NCBI GenBank assembly: GCA_028023455.1
Contig: JAQFVV010012423.1
Span: 3,517,753 to 3,581,752, forward strand
Length of the DNA stretch: 64,000 nt
Direction: 5' to 3'
Source: Epiperipatus broadwayi
Taxonomy: Eukaryota > Onychophora > Udeonychophora > Euonychophora > Peripatidae
In this document: piece after piece, positions 27,721-40,222 of the stretch
Position numbering within the stretch: position 1 is the stretch's first letter
How the letters are laid out: the number at the start of each line of letters is the position of its first letter
The notes under the pieces: generated by a model
Told to the model about the DNA's origin: nothing
What the model saw: the letters and a program-made list of their open reading frames with translations, nothing else
Database searches by the model: none
Position numbers and translations under genes: made by a program

Positions 27721-29200
27721 GCTATCGCCATCGTCATTACTCATATTATTAATTTTATTATATGTTCAGCATATCATTAATAAATTTTACTAAACATTTA
27801 TATTTAGAGCATATAAAAATTTACTATTGACTGATTAAAATATTGTTGGTATTATGCAGAGATGATATTTTTAAATGTTATCTTAAAACAAAATATTTGA
27901 TTTTAAATAGTAATATCCTAATAAATGGTATGATAAAATATTTACTAAACTTAGTCATACTGATCAAAGAGATCAGGTTTAAATTATTCTTAGATGTGGT
28001 TATTATTATTATTATTATCGTCATCATCATCATCATAATTGTGATCAAAATATTTTAAGATTATCTAATGGTTAACATGATTTTTATGTTTACATTATTA
28101 CTATAGATTTGTTGAGTTCTTATAAAGTTTTGAGTTTATCTTTATTGTTATTAATAAAAGGAGTTAAATATTCTTTAATAATTCTCTTTTGCAATATAAT
28201 TTATCTTCATTTTTTTTCTATTTGATAACCATAAAATCTTGCTTGCTGATCCAGATATACATTATGAAAATATTGAATTCTAGAATCATATGAACCCTAA
28301 GAAATTATTGATTAATAATTTTAAACTTTGATTTTGTTTGTTAGTTTTTATTTATTAAGTCATTTTGTATATATTATCTTAATCTTTTACATTTATTCTT
28401 GTCATTTGGTATACATTATCTTAATCTCTTATCTTTATTCTTATTGTTCTTAGAGTTTAATCAAAATCCCAAAGATTTAAGCCTTCTTCTTTGATCATTT
28501 AAACTTAGAACTCCTAGTTTTAATGTTAATAGTGTCAAATTAATGTTTCAGGATCCCATTTATCATCACTAACATTGTTGTAATAGCTCACCTATATATT
28601 TATTTTTATTTTAGTTCTGTCATTAGCTTATTTTATTACACCAGCATAATTTATTCATCCTTTCTTGATCCTTATTTCATTGCAAATATAACTATTCATT
28701 ACCGTAACACATCCACTTTCAATTACTCCTTATTCTTAGATCTATTCATTATTCATTTACATTAGTTAATTATTATTTGCTCTTCATTACCTTTTAACCT
28801 TCTACAATTTTATGCATTTGTTATTCATTTTATTTTTCTATTTCAATGATCATTTCCTAGATAGATATCTTCCTGATTATTAATCATCTTATATAAATGC
28901 AAGTTAAACATATGTCTCTTCATATCATTATCTTTCCTGCAACTGAATGTTAGCTTAATCTGTGTCCTTTATGTAATGTTAAAATGAAGGGATTTAAGGT
29001 CAATGTACTGTAATGTCTTTAGTTTACTGCAACTTCTTCTATTTATTCTATACTCATTTTCTCATGCTCTTGCTCATCATAGACAACCTGTTATGATCTT
29101 ATATTTGTGTGTACTCTGTTTTATTTTATTCCTGCTCTATTATATGCCCTGTTATAATGGTAATATATTTAAACCCGGCATATTATGGACCATGGAAATT

Positions 29201-29201
<1 letters not shown>
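27721..29201. other. Non-coding AT-rich stretch
   Basis: No gene is seen. A short compound array, (TTA)n then (TCA)n, lies at 28000-28037. A near-duplicate pair at about 28366-28442 (GTATATATTATCTTAATCTT and GTATACATTATCTTAATCTC) shows a short tandem duplication of about 45 bases. Confidence 0.55.

Positions 29202-29256
<55 letters not shown>
29202..29256. repeat. (TA)n microsatellite
   Basis: A pure TA run. Two frames of 72 and 120 codons crossing it are artefacts of the repeat. Confidence 0.97.
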
Positions 29257-29257
<1 letters not shown>

Positions 29258-29455
29258 CATAAGAATTTTCATAGCATTTTTAGATCATCTAAATTCTTTT
29301 CCTGTAATATCCAATTTGTATTGTTAACTGGAATGATCTACACAATTCAAATTATAACCCTTTAGAACCTTTCAGCATCTAAATACAGCATTAAATATTT
29401 GTAAAATAAATACAGAATATTCAAATAAATAATTTATATATAAATTTATAAACAA

Positions 29456-29624
<169 letters not shown>

Positions 29625-29950
29625 GAGGGCACATTAAACCTTGGATAGCACATGAATAAAGTGATTATACAGAAAGTGGGTTATTGTTTTTTATGCTGTG
29701 TTTGGAAAAAAGATAAAGGGAATTTAGATATGAAGGTCATGGAGTTGACAAAGATGAAGCAGATTATAGGAAAACTTAGAGTGGGGAATGGAAAGGAAAG
29801 GCAAAGTGGCTAAAAGGTTTCTCTTAGCATAATTGGTGAGAGATTCCTGACTCCATTTAAGGAGAAGTCACAGTACATCACATCAGATCAGATAAAAATG
29901 TTCCACATTCAAACTATTAAAAAGGTAATAAAAACCATCAGAAGCAAAGT

Positions 29951-30010
29951 AATATATATAATACATCAAAAATTAAAATATAATATATATAATACATCAA
30001 AAATTAAAAT
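29951..30010. repeat. 31-base tandem duplication
   Basis: Two adjacent copies of a unit containing ATAATACATCAAAAATTAAA start at about 29951 and 29982. Confidence 0.9.
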
Positions 30011-30079
30011 ATTAAATTAATTGATATCAACTAACAGAAAAAATAAACAGAATTTAATTGATAATTTTTAAATTCAAAA

Positions 30080-31008
30080 CCAACTTCAACAAATTAACAA
30101 TGCAAGCATGAAGACTCAAAGATCACATGACCAAATTAAAGGCAGCAAAAATGCTAATGGAAGCCATAAGAAAGAAAAAAAAACAAGCCAACATTTGCAG
30201 ACATCGTCAAAGAAAAATAAAAAAGAAATTCATTTATTCTAACAAAAAAATTGAAAATTAATTTAATTCAGACATCAGCAAAGAGATAAAAAAGCAATGC
30301 ACCCATTTCTCAAAAGATCAATTTTAGATATAGGAAACCAATCGTTAATGACATAAATAATTTAGAAATTAAAAAACAGAAAAGCCAAAATCCACCAGAA
30401 ATTGTCTAGAATGAAGAAAAATATTCAATAACTGCATTATTCAATAAATCCATATCAAAGCATCTTTCTGCAACATTAAAGATATTTTTCCACAAAGTCT
30501 ATGGTGTTGTCAACAACAGATAGCAACATTTCATTATATAAATTCCCAAAAGAGTTGCCATGTGAGGCATTAACTTTAAATGGATTCTGGAATACGATAC
30601 AATAAATTGCAGAAAATCCCAATGACTGCTACCTAATTCTGGAATTTTATAAAATCACACAAAGGGAGAGATTTAAAAGACAAGTCAAATCATTGTGTAA
30701 ATTTGCACTGCTCATTATAGACCAAAATTAACACAATGCCATTTCAGGAATAATTAAAAACATATACATGGGGTATGAAAAACAAGACTTCCAAAAACTG
30801 ATGGAACCATTTAGCAAGGTCATCATGTTCAAAACAGTATACCAAAAAGACACATCAATACCAATTGCAAGTAACACCAGTTCAGACTAAAACTGCTTGC
30901 AGACACTGTTCCAGATGATATAGCAAAACAAATCTTGCATCAGGGAGCATTGCTCACTATATATATATATATATATATATAGTGATATATATATATATAT
31001 ATATAGAC

Positions 31009-31050
<42 letters not shown>

Positions 31051-31790
31051 GTCTGAAACCATAGTATTAGTCATTCAAACAAAAAGGATATATTACTGCC
31101 CAATGTCCAAACCACCAGAACCTAACCAGAAATCAAAATGGACATTCACAAAAACAACAAAATTTCAACCCTAATATGCAAACAGAAAAAAAGATAGCCA
31201 TTGCCAAGGATAGCAGTCGACAAACTACATAAATATAATAACAAAAAGCAGAGAGACTAAGCTTAGATGTTACAGATTTGTTCATACAAAAAAAAACCAA
31301 AACCAAGAAACATGATCAAAGAGAAAGTGGAAACGAAGCAAAAAATAAAACAACTAAAGCAAATGTCTATATGCCTTAATTTGACTGACGTGCAATGAAT
31401 AAAATCATGCATCATACTATTACCAATAAGACAACCACAGAAATTATTTAGACACTATTATCCTCAAGCAACCCTAGCACAACAATGCAACTAACAAACC
31501 TATCCAACCAGAAAGCAAGAAAAAGCCTAAGTGACCTATCAGAAAAAAGCTAGCAAAAAGTGAAGACAGATGAAGATAACTCTGATTCACAAATCATTGA
31601 TTATATAAATGAGGACTTCCATTGATAACAAACTTTTTTCAATAACTAGTTAATAACCACAGAATCACAGACTGAAGAAGCACTCAATTAATATCAATAC
31701 AAAATCCAATCACAAGAATGGTACAAAATCCAACATAACAGATCAAAAACAAATGGAAATAAAACAAATCATAAAAATACACAATGTAAA
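30080..31790 (+). pseudogene. Probable ORF1-like and 5' region of a LINE, decayed
   Basis: This stretch is A-rich on the + strand, with codon-like texture but many stops. It lies directly upstream of a clear endonuclease remnant. At about 30190 a frame reads QPTFADIVKEK, like the PTFADVV start common in ORF1 proteins of several LINE clades. Around 30740-30860 a frame gives GIIKNIYMGYEKQDFQKLM followed by EPFSKVIMFKTVYQKDTSIP. Near 31085 a frame gives YYCPMSKPPEPNQKSKW. Two AT hairpins interrupt it at 30955-31054. I infer an ORF1 from position and texture, and no RNA-binding or zinc-finger motif is intact. The alternative is unrelated A-rich repeat DNA. Confidence 0.4.
30955..31054. repeat. 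Two adjacent perfect hairpins of (AT)n with unique caps
   Basis: CACTATATAT...ATATAGTG at 30955-30984 is one inverted repeat. AGACTTTTAATATATA...TATATTAAAAGTCT at 31005-31054 is a second. Each has a TA core with perfectly matching unique ends. Confidence 0.92.
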
Positions 31791-32760
31791 GCTCCAAAAC
31801 AATGACAACAAAAATAAAAGCCAATTTTAGCTGCATTGCAGCAATGAATGTCAGAGACATTACTTCAATAGCAAAAATATACCAGCTCAACAAATGGATT
31901 AGCATCATACAAGCACAAATACTAGGACTACTAGAAACAAAAATGTATAATGGATCACAAATTAATCCAGATACATACCTAGACTACCAAGGGTTTTTCA
32001 CATACTCCAGGGACCTTCAGGAGGCACAGGCATATTCATAGCCTCAAACTACAATTTTTCAACCTTCAAAATTTTTTACATTAAGTCAAATCTTCTACTC
32101 ACTACATTCCAGCATCAAATTACCACACTCAATATTACTTTTGTATATGTGCCTCCAGGTCATAGCATATTAGCATATATAATTCTCAAATATATCCCCA
32201 TTTTATAACCAGCCACCCCCTAACAACGTTAATGGGTGATTTCAACTTAAGCTACGAAAAATTTCAATACAAAATGGTTACATCAATTAAACCTGCCACT
32301 CATGATTGTTCAAGTCTTTATTGCCTCAGATTCACTAACATTTTCTAATCAATGGTATGCCAAACTTATTGATCTATGCTACTTCCAATTCAATCCATGC
32401 CCATTTTAGACCATGTTGAACCAGCATTACAATAAATTTCTCAGAGCTACAAACAACATTCATTCATCTAGAAAAAACAATCTGATTCCTACTCCCAACA
32501 ATGACTACCAAATTTCTATTCTCAGAGACTTACATTGTGCTAAATAAAATTAATGATATATCACAAGATCCAATTAAAAAATATCAATCATTCCTCAACA
32601 TACTATCCTTCAACATACATCACATGACCCTCCTGATTAATGCACCTAGCAGACAATCTCTATAAAAGAAACACCACTGCCAGACCCATGCACAACAGCT
32701 ACCAATGCATACAAAAACTAACAAAGCTATACCACAATGCATATAAACAATTAAAATAAT
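31791..32760 (+). pseudogene. Non-LTR retrotransposon APE-type endonuclease remnant
   Basis: The frame from 31802 reads FSCIAAMNVRDITSIAKIYQ, LNKWISIIQAQILGLLETKM and YLDYQGFFTYSRDLQEAQA. This matches the start of an APE-like endonuclease: the catalytic Asn in the MNVRD (usually WNVRG) block, then the DILGLSET block with the catalytic Glu, then the Y.GF..YS...G region. After frameshifts GVFIASNYNFSTFKIF and NITFVYVPPGHS (the VY.PP block) follow. At about 32230 LMGDFNLSYEKF holds the GDFN motif. At about 32350 QWYAKLIDLCYFQFNP resembles the L.D.WR..NP block of L1/Tx1-like elements. No RT motif is traceable downstream, so the copy is truncated or too decayed. Clade assignment to L1/Tx1 is tentative. 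Confidence 0.78.
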
Positions 32761-34367
32761 AGCTTGCCACAAAAAAAAAAAAAATATGCCTCACTCAACA
32801 ACACACATGGACATGCCAATATATACACTGGGCACTAGGCTATCCATCAACCATAAAGTTCCCATGGCAATTGAGATAAGTGTCAACAACTGTGCAGGAG
32901 ATAACTTGCTTGACCTTATATAACAGTATTTTAAACAAAAGTTCCAAACATATAAATAATACACACCAACCACTGATGAGTTTGGAACATCTGAAACATA
33001 TATTCCCTTTTAATTCAACAATTTGCTGAAAAGTTCAAAAAACATCCTAACAATTGCCACCCAGAAATCAATGGCATACCAGTATGTCTCTTTTCACATT
33101 TGAGTCAATTTAACATGGAGTACTTTTGCAATCTTGCTAACTTCCTATCACAAAAAATATATAATACTAGAGGACTTTATTTAATAGCAATAGTGTCATT
33201 TAATAAAAAACAATAGCCATTTCAAATCTCAACATTTTTATAAGCAATTAATTCAGTTGAAGTCATTGTCTAACTATGATGAAATACTTTGCAATATAAG
33301 ACTGGGGTCCATTACCGACATTATAATTTTTGTCAGCTAATAACTGTCTTATTGAAAATTTGCTCACAAAGCACCCGTACGTTTGGAACTTTATTTACTA
33401 TAATAAAAGCTTTTATACACTTGAGTCAAAAAAATATTGAGCATATTTTAGAAGTCGTCATTTGAAAAACAAAAATTAACTACACATCATTAAAAAAAAA
33501 CACCTTTATTTTCCTTTCAAATTTAAATAATGTATTCTTTTTTTAAATTATCTTTTATAATAGTAAACTATTCATTCTTCTTTTAAAAATAAAGCGTTAA
33601 AAGTTTTTTTTTTTTTGCTTTCTAATGGCGAAATTCCAATGTTGTCTTATATAGTATATTTAAACTCTTTAAATAGTTTTAGAAGGATTAATCAGTATTC
33701 CAAGATAAAATAAATAGGAAAATGAAAGCTTCATTTGATCCACCTGTTTGATAATAGTTTAGAGAAATAAATAAATAAATGAGAAAAAACCTGTTTTGTT
33801 TATGTCATTTTGTTAACATTCCTGTAAATGTTCCATGTAGTTAATCAATTGCACAGTTTAAAATGACAAGAATTTATGGTCAAGAATTAAAGAGATCATT
33901 TCTATTACTTTTCTCTACTGATTTTATTTTTTTTCTTCTTACATTTAAATACAAATGCTCATATAGATGTACGCACAACTTATACATTTTAACAGAATGT
34001 TAACCTTCAAAATAGAACACATACTATATTAAATTTTTCATTAAATATTTTATCCAAATTGATATTGTAACTAAATTTAATACATAAGCCTATAATATAT
34101 TCTTTTGTAAAATTAAACATATTTTAAATATTTATCTATTCAAGATCTTAACAAGCTTCATTTTCTTAAAATGTCATAAATCATTAATACTTTCTCTTTA
34201 TATTTTATTCTTTAATACTCCTTTCTAATATCTTTTTTTCAATTATTTTTAACTCGTATTACAATGATATTTTGTCACTAATCACAATGTTCTGCCTTTA
34301 AATTTATTGCTAATATATATATTAAACTAAGGTACTCCAGTTCACTCTACTATTTTTAATAAACTAA
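32761..34367. other. LINE-flanking and AT-rich non-coding stretch
   Basis: The first few hundred bases, to about 33150, keep the A- and C-rich texture of the LINE remnant and may be its decayed linker. Beyond that I see only AT-rich DNA with poly-A and poly-T runs. Confidence 0.45.
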
Positions 34368-34997
34368 TATAATAACGTGAAAGGCTAGAACCTTCAGCAG
34401 ATGCACTTTAAAAATGCTTATGTGACAGCCAATCAGATGTAATAATGACTGCAGGTGGAATTCTCAATTCAAAAACACAAGCCAGAAGTAGGAGAAAAAG
34501 ATGGAGCCCACCTTTTTTCTAATTAAATTTATATATAAATAAGTCAGACTCAAGCTTTCGGAACTAAGAGCATGAAGCTTAAAACACCTTCATATTTAAT
34601 TCACTAAATATTATATATAAACAAACAACGTGAAATCTTTCAACAAGCAATTTTCAAATCTAATGAAATGATAGTAACAAATGTAAATATATTAAATTTA
34701 TTAGATTTGAAAATTGCTTCATAGTAAATCAAAAGATTTCACATTGTTTATTTATATATAATATTTAGTGAATTAAATGTGAAAGTGTTTTAAGCTTCAC
34801 ACACTTAGTTTGGGATGTTTGAGTCTGGCTTATTTATTTATAAATTTAAGTAGAGAAAAAGGTCTTTTTCTCATAGTTCTGGCTTGTATTTTTGAATTGA
34901 TAGTTCCATGTGCAGTCATTATTACATCTGATTGGCTTTCACATAAGTATTTTTAAAGTGCATCTGTTGAAGTTTTTAACCTTTCACATTATCATTA
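34368..34997. mobile_element. Foldback element with about 297-base arms
   Basis: The left arm (34368-34664) and right arm (34700-34997) are reverse complements with scattered mismatches. The outer ends are TAATAACGTGAAAGG facing CCTTTCACATTATCATTA. Inside, GCACTTTAAAAATGCTTATG faces CATAAGTATTTTTAAAGTGC, and AGCAATTTTCAAATCTAAT faces TTAGATTTGAAAATTGCT. The spacer is only about 35 bases. No coding frame lies inside. This is the cleanest long palindrome in the window. A non-autonomous foldback transposon or a head-to-head MITE dimer are the likely explanations. Confidence 0.9.
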
Positions 34998-35840
34998 TAT
35001 CATCTGCTTGCACTTAATAAATTTAAGATAATAAACTAACATATAAATAAACAAGTAGTATTTAATTTATGACATGGCTGCCTTCTCAAGTAGTTTTTTT
35101 TAATTAAAAAAATCAAAATCTCATTAAAATAGTGTAATATTAAGATTTCAAAATAAATTGTAAACTTTTTAATAATTTGTACAATATTTCATAATTATAA
35201 TGCTTATTTATTTTCAGGAAAGATTATTTTCTTATCTGATTAAAAATTATTTGATTCCTCTTTGAAACCTTAAAAGATGATCAAGGCAAACATGTAATGT
35301 CATCTCCATATGGTCTTGCCATTGCAGATATTATTATCATGTGATTATTAAATAATAAACAAACATGGATGAGTTGCTAAGCCACCCTTTTCAGTCAATT
35401 TGATGAGTTCATTGATTTTTTTTGCCTCTATGTTCAAGATTAAGAAAAACCATAGGTTTTCTTTTTAGTTGCCTAATATTTTTTACTGAAATATCAGTTT
35501 AGTGTTTCTAAAGACAGCATGAGTGCATATGTGCATGATTTTTTTTAAATATATATTTATAATTATAAAGGGTAAATAAAATTATGTTGTTGTTTTTTTT
35601 CCATAAGGTTGTATAATTAGACCCAAGAAATAGTTTGGTTACCTAAAGTAGATGATGATAAAAATCCCTTGTTTGTAGTGGCATGACTTTTAATTTAAAA
35701 ATGACCACATGAATAATATTGAATGGGATATAATTTGACTTTAAAAAGTCAGAAGAGGTGAAGAGGCATTTGATTTAAAGTGGAAACATACTTCGCAACA
35801 ATGTCACAAATACTGGAAGGAGAAACGATGTGTTATAAAG
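34998..35840. other. Non-coding AT-rich stretch
   Basis: No recognisable feature is seen. The last part may be the unreadable 5' end of RTE copy B. Confidence 0.5.
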
Positions 35841-38285
35841 TCAAAGTGGCAAGCTTAATTATTCAAATTAATAAAATATACCAAATGCAAAAATTTAGGC
35901 TTATATCCCAATAATTATTCATAATGATTAGTTATAAAGGATTTTTATATTGTATAAAATGATTTCAATTAGGACAAACAGCTTCTTAAAATTATATGAA
36001 AAATAATAATGGTTTAATTGGTAAACTATTAAAAGATGAAAAGGCTATAAAAATTAAATATGGTGGTAAAAATTTTAGATGAAATACTTATTTATGAGAT
36101 CACAAAAACATATTGCATATTTAGAATTATGACTTTGAGGGGGAAAAAGCTAAATTAAAATGAACACATAGCATCAAAATAAAGAAATAGCAATATTGAA
36201 TTATATTTCACTAATACAAAATATGTATTCCATGATTATAATGTTCCTAATATATTCAGAAAAGGAAGTGATTTTAATTACTGAGATGTGAAATATATAT
36301 TTCAAGTTTGTAATATTTTAAATAAATTTGACACATGAAGTGATTATTGATTAGTGTGATATAACAGCAGTATAATACAAAACTAGAAACTCACAATTGA
36401 TATTCCTAACTTTTAAAAATATATCAATAAATTTAAATTAGAATTTTCGATTAGTTCAGATTTGATTGAAATCTGTTAGGAAGTAACTGATTCTGTCATG
36501 ATAATTTCGAAAAAAAATAACTGATTTTAAAAAAGTAATAAATTGCCAGTAAATGTTTTATTCAGACTAAAGACTTTATAAAAAAAATAAAAAAATAACA
36601 TGTAAAGATATTTAAATATGATCCAATAAGAAGAATACCATATCCAAAAGTTTTGTAAAGTAATATGAAAAAGTGTTAATAATTACATAAAAAGATATAA
36701 TTGTCAGTTGGCATGACTTTTTGTAGAAGCAAATAAATGTTCCAAAAGCATAAAATAATATATAGATAGTGGAAAAGATATTGTTTCAGTAATAAAAAAA
36801 AAATACAGAACTATTAGTAAAACAAGTTATGACATTATGAAATATATGATGTTCAGCATACGAATTATATGGTATTAAAACTTTTTGAATTTCACTGTAG
36901 AAAATGATGGAACTTATTGATATTTTAAAGGAAGTAAATAATGAAATGAAAAAAAATAAAGTAATATATCAAATGTCCATATGAAAAATCTATACCAGAT
37001 GTTTTACAGAATCAGTAGTAATATTGATATTTAAAAAGGTGATGAAGAACATAGTAAAATATATATATCTATCACTATTCTATCACTTTTATAGAAATTC
37101 TTTAGCAATATAACTGCAACTCATCTACAGTGAACCTTGGATTTTAAATAGTATAAAAACAATCTGGAATCAAAAATTGTGTTATTTTAATGAATTTCTT
37201 TCAAAAATTGAAAGACATTATAGAAAGAACCAATGAATACCAATGATAATTAAACTTGAGATTTGTAGAACTTTGAAAGGCATTTGATTCTAAAGCATTT
37301 CTACAAAAAATAATATATTCAGTCATGAAGATACAGGTCTGGTATTGTAACATATTTAATATGAATATTTATCAATATGTAATAGGACTAATAATAAAAA
37401 AAATAATATTGATGATGGTATATGAATTTTTATGTTTTCAAAACTATTTAATGCTGCTTTATAATAATGATTTACAGTTTAAAATGGCTATCTAAGGAAA
37501 TAGAAGTAAGTAGAGGTTATTTAAGTTATCAGATTTTTCAGAAGATGTGTGTGTTTTTGTAAATAGTGCTACAGCACTTCAGGAAATATTGTATTATAAG
37601 AGGAAATAAAATTTTAAAAAGTAACAACTAAAAGCAGATGTTAAAAAGACAAATGAACAATAGATTTTCTCAAAACAATAAAGCAAAATTAGATAAACAT
37701 GAGTTAGAAAAGATTAATGATTATAAATACTATGATCAGATTATTAATACTGATGAAAACATAACTTATTATATTAATCATATAACTGAACTTGGAGGAA
37801 ATGCTATTGTTAGAAATAATTTTGTTATGCCTATGCACATGAAAACAAATGTTTTGAATAAATTTGTTTTAGCAGTTTTCATTTTTGGTCTGAAAATTGG
37901 ATATTTGATAAAAGAGCAATAAAGAAACTTCAGATCATTTAATAAATATGGAGAGATATGTTAAAAGAAGCAAAAATAAAAATAATAATGAAATACAAGA
38001 GTGAAAGAACAATCCAGTGTAAACCAGTGGAAGAATTAAGAATAAGAAGTGGAGCTGGATTGGATATATTGCTACTAGAATTGATAATAAATGGACAGTT
38101 AAAGTTATTTATTAGATCCTAATACATTGCAATCGATCTAGAAAAAACAATATAAGATTGATGAATAAAGAAAAAAGTTTCTGATGCGATATGGAGAAGA
38201 AAAGTTATGGATCAGAAAAACTAGATTAAACTTGGACATTCATTTTGCTGTTCATTGATAATAATCAAAAATGATGATGCAGATG
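35841..38285 (+). pseudogene. RTE-type LINE remnant, copy B (endonuclease start to 3' end)
   Basis: Decayed, same strand and same family as copy A; 35861-35880 is identical to 22901-22920 (ATTCAAATTAATAAAATATA) at the matching point of the endonuclease. At about 37060 ISITILSLL and then KFFSNITATHLQ and TLDF match the RT YRPISLL...KI.S.I...RL. At about 37526 LSDFSEDVCVFVNSATALQ followed by EILYY matches LRFADDIVLFA.SAEELQEML, with the catalytic ADD altered to SED. Then VKKTNEQ and, in a 94-codon frame (37638-37922), INDYKYYDQIINTDENITYY, INHITELGGNAI and FVLAVFIFGLKIGYL match Y.YLGQIIT.D.NI..EI and VLPVL.YGAETW. At 38040-38106 KWSWIGYIATRIDNKWTVK matches the LKW.WAGHVAR..D.RWT block. The copy ends near an ATGATGATGCAGATGAT stretch, like the short microsatellite tails of RTE elements. 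Confidence 0.88.
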
Positions 38286-39470
38286 ATTCCTTATTTATTG
38301 TATTATCCATTACACTCATAAAATATATCATTTGACTTTTTTATATAATTCACATTCCTCATGAGTTATGATTTTTGAAGCTTTATTTTAAATGCTATTA
38401 AAGATGACAGACATTGCATAAGCTATCTATAATTTTATAATTTTTTCTTAATATTGATATATTAAATTTGTAATCGACAATAGGTATCCTAATATCCATC
38501 ACCAGAAACTACCATTTGACCTATAATGTAAAAATTTATAGTATACTAGTGAAAATATGAATTATATATTTCTACATAGTTTTACCATCAGTCATATACC
38601 TAAAATTATCTCCAGATTATGGAGAGCAGTGATTATTGGCTAATAGTAATTGTCAGAATAGATTACTCTAATGTAATGTTAATGATCAACAAAACAAAAT
38701 CTATTTATAATATAAAACAATATAGAATAAGATAGTTCAATTATAAAATTAACATGCCACTAAATATGGCATGGTTTATATATAACAGAATTTGATTATG
38801 TCAAGGTTTACATATAACAGAATTTGAATGGTAATTAACTTTTTTCATGTAAGCATATAGTATATTTGATATCTGGTAGTTTAAACACTACATTTTCCAT
38901 AAAATATTTACTTATAATGAAGTTTAAAAATTACTCTACGGAATCTGTTTTCATAGCAGCACAGATTTGGGTGGCATTTGTAACATAATAAAAATGATGC
39001 CCTGAAATTGAATGCCATTTGTAAATAAGTAAAATATGGGTTATTCTGTATCCTTAGTTATAGTCTAATTATCGATTACCATTTACACCACAATAAAAAT
39101 ATGAATCATGGAAGAACAACCTTAATTTTTTAATGTGCATGAATTGTAACATCATTTATAACAGAATTAAATTAATAAATTTATCAATGTAAATGGAACT
39201 TTTTAAATAAATGATTAACTTTTTTATAGACCACAATTAGCTTTTTTTTTTTTTTCAAATAATACAAAAATATTTTTTGAACATGTGAATATATCATCCA
39301 TATTTTATATATAAAATGTTGGTAATACAATTGTGGAAAAACTGGCTATTAATGAGCAATACAAAGTTTTAAATCTGGGTAAAGACTGACCATTAGATTG
39401 ACTATAGTGGCACAAAATGCAACTTTGTTTTGTTAATTTATGAAAAGAACATTATAAGTTAGTTTTCCAT
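38286..39470. other. Non-coding AT-rich stretch
   Basis: No gene is seen. A short tandem duplication lies at about 38770-38827: GGTTTATATATAACAGAATT and GGTTTACATATAACAGAATT. Confidence 0.55.
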
Positions 39471-39479
39471 AATCATATA

Positions 39480-40075
39480 TACATATGTATGTGCAAAAGA
39501 AGAGATTTTAAAGTTAGTTAATGAATTAAATTCTATTAAATATCTAAAATAATCTATAGAAATAGGATGTATTAGTTCAGTCAAATATTTAGGTTTATAC
39601 ACTAAAAGTGTAAATGATTGTCTAAATTATAAGCTATTAATTAAACCAATTAGTAATATGAATGCAAAATTGCTAGTTTGAGAATGTTCTACTACTTAAC
39701 TAAAGTTTATGTAAAAACATATTAAAAATTAAAATATTTATACATATACACACACTATAAGTTAGCTATAAAATTAATAATATTGCTAATGTTATTAAAA
39801 TATTTAAACACTGTAATAAAGAAAATGATGGTGTTCATTACCTTCAATTTTATTTTACACCTAATGTAAACAGATTAATTAATATGAAGAATAGTATTTG
39901 TAAAGGGCAGAAAAGTAATGTTATATACAGAAATAATGTTGCTACAAATTTTCGTATATCATAGAATCATCCTATGCACTAATGAATTGTTTCAATAAAT
40001 ATTATTTATTAAGTAATTCAAATGTGTGTACATTTGATCATAAGCTTAATAAAGTAATTTCTTTCATCTTTCAGT
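39480..40075 (+). pseudogene. Possible reverse-transcriptase C-terminal remnant
   Basis: One + frame gives EEILKLVNELNSIKYL and then SIEIGCISSVKYLGLYTKSV, NDCLNYKLLIKPISNMNAKL. The VKYLGL...LNYK..I...I..MNAKLL pattern resembles the region after the catalytic core in jockey/CR1-like LINEs. Later a frame gives NMKNSICKGQKSNVIYRNNV. There are many stops and no catalytic motif, so this is a suggestion only. The alternative is chance in AT-rich DNA. Confidence 0.35.
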
Positions 40076-40123
40076 GAAGTTCATCATAATCATAGCAACT
40101 TTGTAAATTATTGTTTGTTTGTT

Positions 40124-40195
40124 TTTTCATATATCAAATGCGTTGACCCGGGAAGCGAACCCGGGCCAGCTGCTTGGAAGACAGCTATGCTAACC
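40124..40195 (-). mobile_element. tRNA-derived mini-SINE, copy 2 (5' truncated)
   Basis: Read on the minus strand it starts inside the tRNA body at GGTTAGCATAGCTGTC. It has the Gly(UCC)-type loop CTTCCAA and an exact palindromic T arm, CCGGGTTCGCTTCCCGG. It ends GTCAACGCATTTGATATATG followed by A's. The A-box half and the 5' GTCAAG end are missing, which suits 5' truncation during target-primed reverse transcription. Likely target-site duplications are GTAAATTATTGTTTG (40103) and GCAAATTACTATTGC (40196). Confidence 0.82.
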
Positions 40196-40222
40196 GCAAA
40201 TTACTATTGCTGTTTTATTTTT

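Noticed and set aside
31684-31908. A 74-codon minus-strand frame as a membrane protein
   Set aside because: It overlaps the + strand endonuclease remnant, which carries real motifs, so it is its antisense shadow.
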